Shown here: piece after piece, positions 5,242 through 7,111 of the stretch
How the letters are laid out: each line of letters begins with the position of its first letter
Position numbering within the stretch: the stretch's first letter is position 1
Source of the DNA: an uncultured bacterium
Lineage (GTDB): Bacteria > Desulfobacterota > Desulfovibrionia > Desulfovibrionales > Desulfovibrionaceae
Direction: 5' to 3'
DNA length: 7,111 nucleotides
Assembly: GCA_905215675.1 (NCBI GenBank)
Contig: CAJMRA010000124.1
Coordinates: forward strand, 1-7,111
Made by a program: the position numbers and the translations under genes
The notes under the pieces: generated by a model
Seen by the model: the letters and a program-made list of their open reading frames with translations, nothing else
Database searches by the model: none
What the model was told of the DNA's origin: nothing

Positions 5242-6996
5242 GTGTTCTGGACCAATCTTACCATCGGGAAAAAATTCATACTCTCGCTGATCGGCAGTCT
5301 CGTCACCATCCTGTTTTTTTCCGCCGTGGCAAAGTTTTCCACCGAGCGCATCATGCATTCGGCGGATGACGCCATCGGCAAGCAGGAATTTGCCCTGAAT
5401 CTCACCATGCGCGAGATCGATCACCGGCAATGGCTGGAACTTCTGCGCACCATCGTGCTTGACGCGAGCCTGGACCCCGGTTCCGTGTCCCTGCAGACCG
5501 ACGGGCATGCCTGTGCGTTCGGCAAATGGTTCTATTCCGACAGCCGGGGGCTTCTCGAACGGCAGATGCCCGAGTTGCGGACATCCTTCAAGGAGCTTGA
5601 GGGGCCGCATCTGGCGCTGCATGCCGGCGCCGGGAAAATCCTGTCCCTGCTGAAAGAGGGAAAGCGCGGCGAGGCCGCGCGGATTTTTGCCGACGAGACG
5701 CTGCGCCATTCACGGGATGTGCTCGCCGGCCTCGGCCGCATACGGACGATGGTGACCGATGCGGCCCGGGAAGACGCCGCGCGTTACGCGGCCATCGAGC
5801 AGACGACGCAGAACGTGTTTCTGGTATCCCTGCTGCTCAGCGTTGTCGGCATGCTGGCTTCCTCCCTGCTGCTGACGCGCTCCATCCGTTCGCCCCTGGC
5901 CGTTCTCGCCGACAAGGCGCAGCAGGTGGCCGACGGCAATCTCGACATCGACCTGCGCCTTCACAGGCGGGATGAGATCGGCATTCTTTCCGCGGCGCTG
6001 GGTACGCTGATGGATACGCTGAAAAGGCGTCTGGAGGAAAACGAACGGACGTCAAGCGAAGCGCTTGCCCATGCGCGCCGCGCCGAGGACGCGCTCAGGG
6101 AGGCCGAAAGCAAGGAAGAACAGATTCGCGGCCTGCTGGAAGAAATGCATGCCGTCGCCGCCAAGGCGGACGCCATCGGCAAGGAATTGTCGGATCTTTC
6201 CGGCATCCTTGCGCAGCAGGTGGAAAACGTCTGTACCGGCAGCGACGCGCAGAATCAGCAGATGCGCGTCAATATGAAAAACGTCATGGAGGTTTCCTCC
6301 GCCGCGGACGATATTGCCCGCAGCGCGCGCCAGACGGCCGACAGGGCCGCGCATACCAAGGATAACGCCGCGCGCGGCATGGACGTGGTGACGCGCTGCG
6401 CGCACTCCATGAGCCGCGTCTTCGAGCTGGCCGAGCAGCAGTACGAAAACCTGCGTCAGCTGGGCCAGACGGCGGACAGCATCAGCGGCATCATGAACGT
6501 GATTGTGGATATTGCCGATCAGACCAATCTGCTTGCGCTCAACGCCGCCATCGAGGCGGCCCGCGCCGGGGAGGCAGGCAAGGGCTTTGCCGTCGTTGCC
6601 GACGAGGTGCGGAAGCTGGCGGAAAAGACCGTGTCGGCAACATCCACGGTGGGCGACAAGATTTCGGGCATCCAGAAGGCCATTCACGACAATGTTGCCT
6701 CCATGCAGCAGGCGCACGACGCCGTCAAGGAAGCGGATGATCTGGCGCAGCAGTCCGGCAAGGCGCTCGAAACCATTCTTGAGGATGCCGGACAGAGCCT
6801 GCAGGACGCCTCTCAGATAGCGTCCGCCGCCCAGCAGCAACGCGACGTTGTCGGTACCGCTTCCGACGGCATGGCACATGTACGGGAAATTGCGGACAAG
6901 AATTTTGCGGAAATGCACGAAGCCGCCGAAAAGGTCCGCTCCGTCGCGTCCATGTCGCAGGAACTCAAGGCGCTTATCGGGCGGCTCAAGCTCTAG
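5242..6996 (+). CDS. Methyl-accepting chemotaxis protein with periplasmic CZB (zinc-binding) sensor
   Basis: A 584-residue transmembrane chemoreceptor starting at GTG. Order: short basic N terminus; TM1 about 12-30; periplasmic region 31-190; TM2 about 192-213; HAMP about 214-266 (with DEIG at 244-247); a charged coiled-coil linker about 265-315; and a cytoplasmic signalling hairpin. The highly conserved tip that binds CheA/CheW lies at about 421-463 (DIADQTNLLALNAAIEAARA, then GKGFAVVADEVRKLAEKT). The sensor carries the CZB signature: H61 (DHRQW), C91 (CAFGKWFYS), H123 and H127 (PHLALH). The H-to-C spacing of 30 and the HxxxH pair match the ligands I recall for E. coli DgcZ (H22, C52, H79, H83). 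It should sense zinc or an oxidant acting on the zinc-bound cysteine and modulate CheA; the ligand is inference. There is no C-terminal CheR-tethering pentapeptide (it ends RLKL). It is a stand-alone gene with no che genes in view. Confidence 0.96.
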   Translation: MFWTNLTIGKKFILSLIGSLVTILFFSAVAKFSTERIMHSADDAIGKQEFALNLTMREIDHRQWLELLRTIVLDASLDPGSVSLQTDGHACAFGKWFYSDSRGLLERQMPELRTSFKELEGPHLALHAGAGKILSLLKEGKRGEAARIFADETLRHSRDVLAGLGRIRTMVTDAAREDAARYAAIEQTTQNVFLVSLLLSVVGMLASSLLLTRSIRSPLAVLADKAQQVADGNLDIDLRLHRRDEIGILSAALGTLMDTLKRRLEENERTSSEALAHARRAEDALREAESKEEQIRGLLEEMHAVAAKADAIGKELSDLSGILAQQVENVCTGSDAQNQQMRVNMKNVMEVSSAADDIARSARQTADRAAHTKDNAARGMDVVTRCAHSMSRVFELAEQQYENLRQLGQTADSISGIMNVIVDIADQTNLLALNAAIEAARAGEAGKGFAVVADEVRKLAEKTVSATSTVGDKISGIQKAIHDNVASMQQAHDAVKEADDLAQQSGKALETILEDAGQSLQDASQIASAAQQQRDVVGTASDGMAHVREIADKNFAEMHEAAEKVRSVASMSQELKALIGRLKL

Positions 6997-7014
6997 AGCA
7001 TTTTATCTTTGAAA
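6996..7014 (+). repeat. Core of the dispersed repeat, diverged copy 3
   Basis: The 19 nt starting at the last base of the chemoreceptor stop codon match 61-79 at 16 of 19 positions. The three differences (at 7000, 7004 and 7006) are all transitions. The similarity does not continue beyond the core. Short self-complementarity (CATTT at 6999-7003 with AAATG at 7012-7016) is present. Confidence 0.45.
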
Positions 7015-7034
7015 TGAGTTGAGGGTTGAGATTC

Positions 7035-7108
7035 AGGGGGAGGGGACCCCCCTCTACTCGCGCGAGAGGACTACGAGAACGCCTTTTCTCGCTGCGCTGT
7101 GAAAAGGC
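7035..7108 (+). terminator. Hairpin cluster downstream of the chemoreceptor gene
   Basis: Three structures follow each other: AGGGGG/CCCCCT (7035-7040 with 7048-7053, loop of 7), a perfect 10-bp palindrome CTCGCGCGAG (7057-7066), and an 8-bp stem GCCTTTTC/GAAAAGGC (7081-7088 with 7101-7108). None is followed by a clear T-run in view, so the classification as transcription terminators is weak. The window ends 3 nt after the last stem and may cut the element. Confidence 0.35.
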
Positions 7109-7111
7109 TGG

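Noticed and set aside
6052..6918. A 288-codon minus-strand frame inside the chemoreceptor
   Set aside because: It lies opposite the highly conserved signalling hairpin and is an antisense shadow with no domain of its own. The same holds for the minus-strand frames at 5089-5709 and 4881-5408.

Overview
The window is GC-rich and carries four intact genes. Gene content and style (an Rne/Rng ribonuclease with a long charged N-terminal extension, a membrane-bound chemoreceptor with a zinc-binding CZB sensor, MntP) suggest a Gram-negative deltaproteobacterium, probably Desulfovibrionaceae (Desulfovibrio/Bilophila-like). That assignment is inference from protein style; there is no rRNA or other marker to settle it.

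Layout. Positions 1-178 hold no supported gene, only a chain of hairpins including the terminator of the ribonuclease gene. The minus strand at 179-2719 encodes an RNase E/G-type endoribonuclease with a complete catalytic core and about 365 residues of low-complexity, alternating acidic and arginine-rich sequence in front of it. A 526-nt gap (2720-3245) forms its long upstream region and contains the terminator of the next minus-strand gene. The minus strand at 3246-4169 encodes an unrecognised 307-residue polytopic membrane protein. Its short leader holds a terminator-like hairpin with a U-run just ahead of the ribosome binding site. Divergent from it, 4328-4906 encodes the manganese exporter MntP. 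A 335-nt gap (4907-5241) with a dispersed repeat and an AT-rich pocket leads to 5242-6996, a methyl-accepting chemotaxis protein whose periplasmic part is a CZB zinc-binding domain. The right edge (6997-7111) again carries hairpins and a further copy of the repeat core.

How the genes relate. They look like four separate transcription units and not one system. The only common thread is metals: Mn2+ export (MntP) beside a chemoreceptor with a predicted His/Cys zinc site. The most noteworthy non-coding signals are a roughly 60-nt repeat present in inverted orientation at 64-126 and 5045-5102, with a related core at 6996-7014, and the possible attenuator or SD-sequestering leader of the unknown membrane protein. 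I found no CRISPR array, tRNA, rRNA, transposase or phage gene. I see no clear multi-gene novel system; the candidates listed are individual elements.
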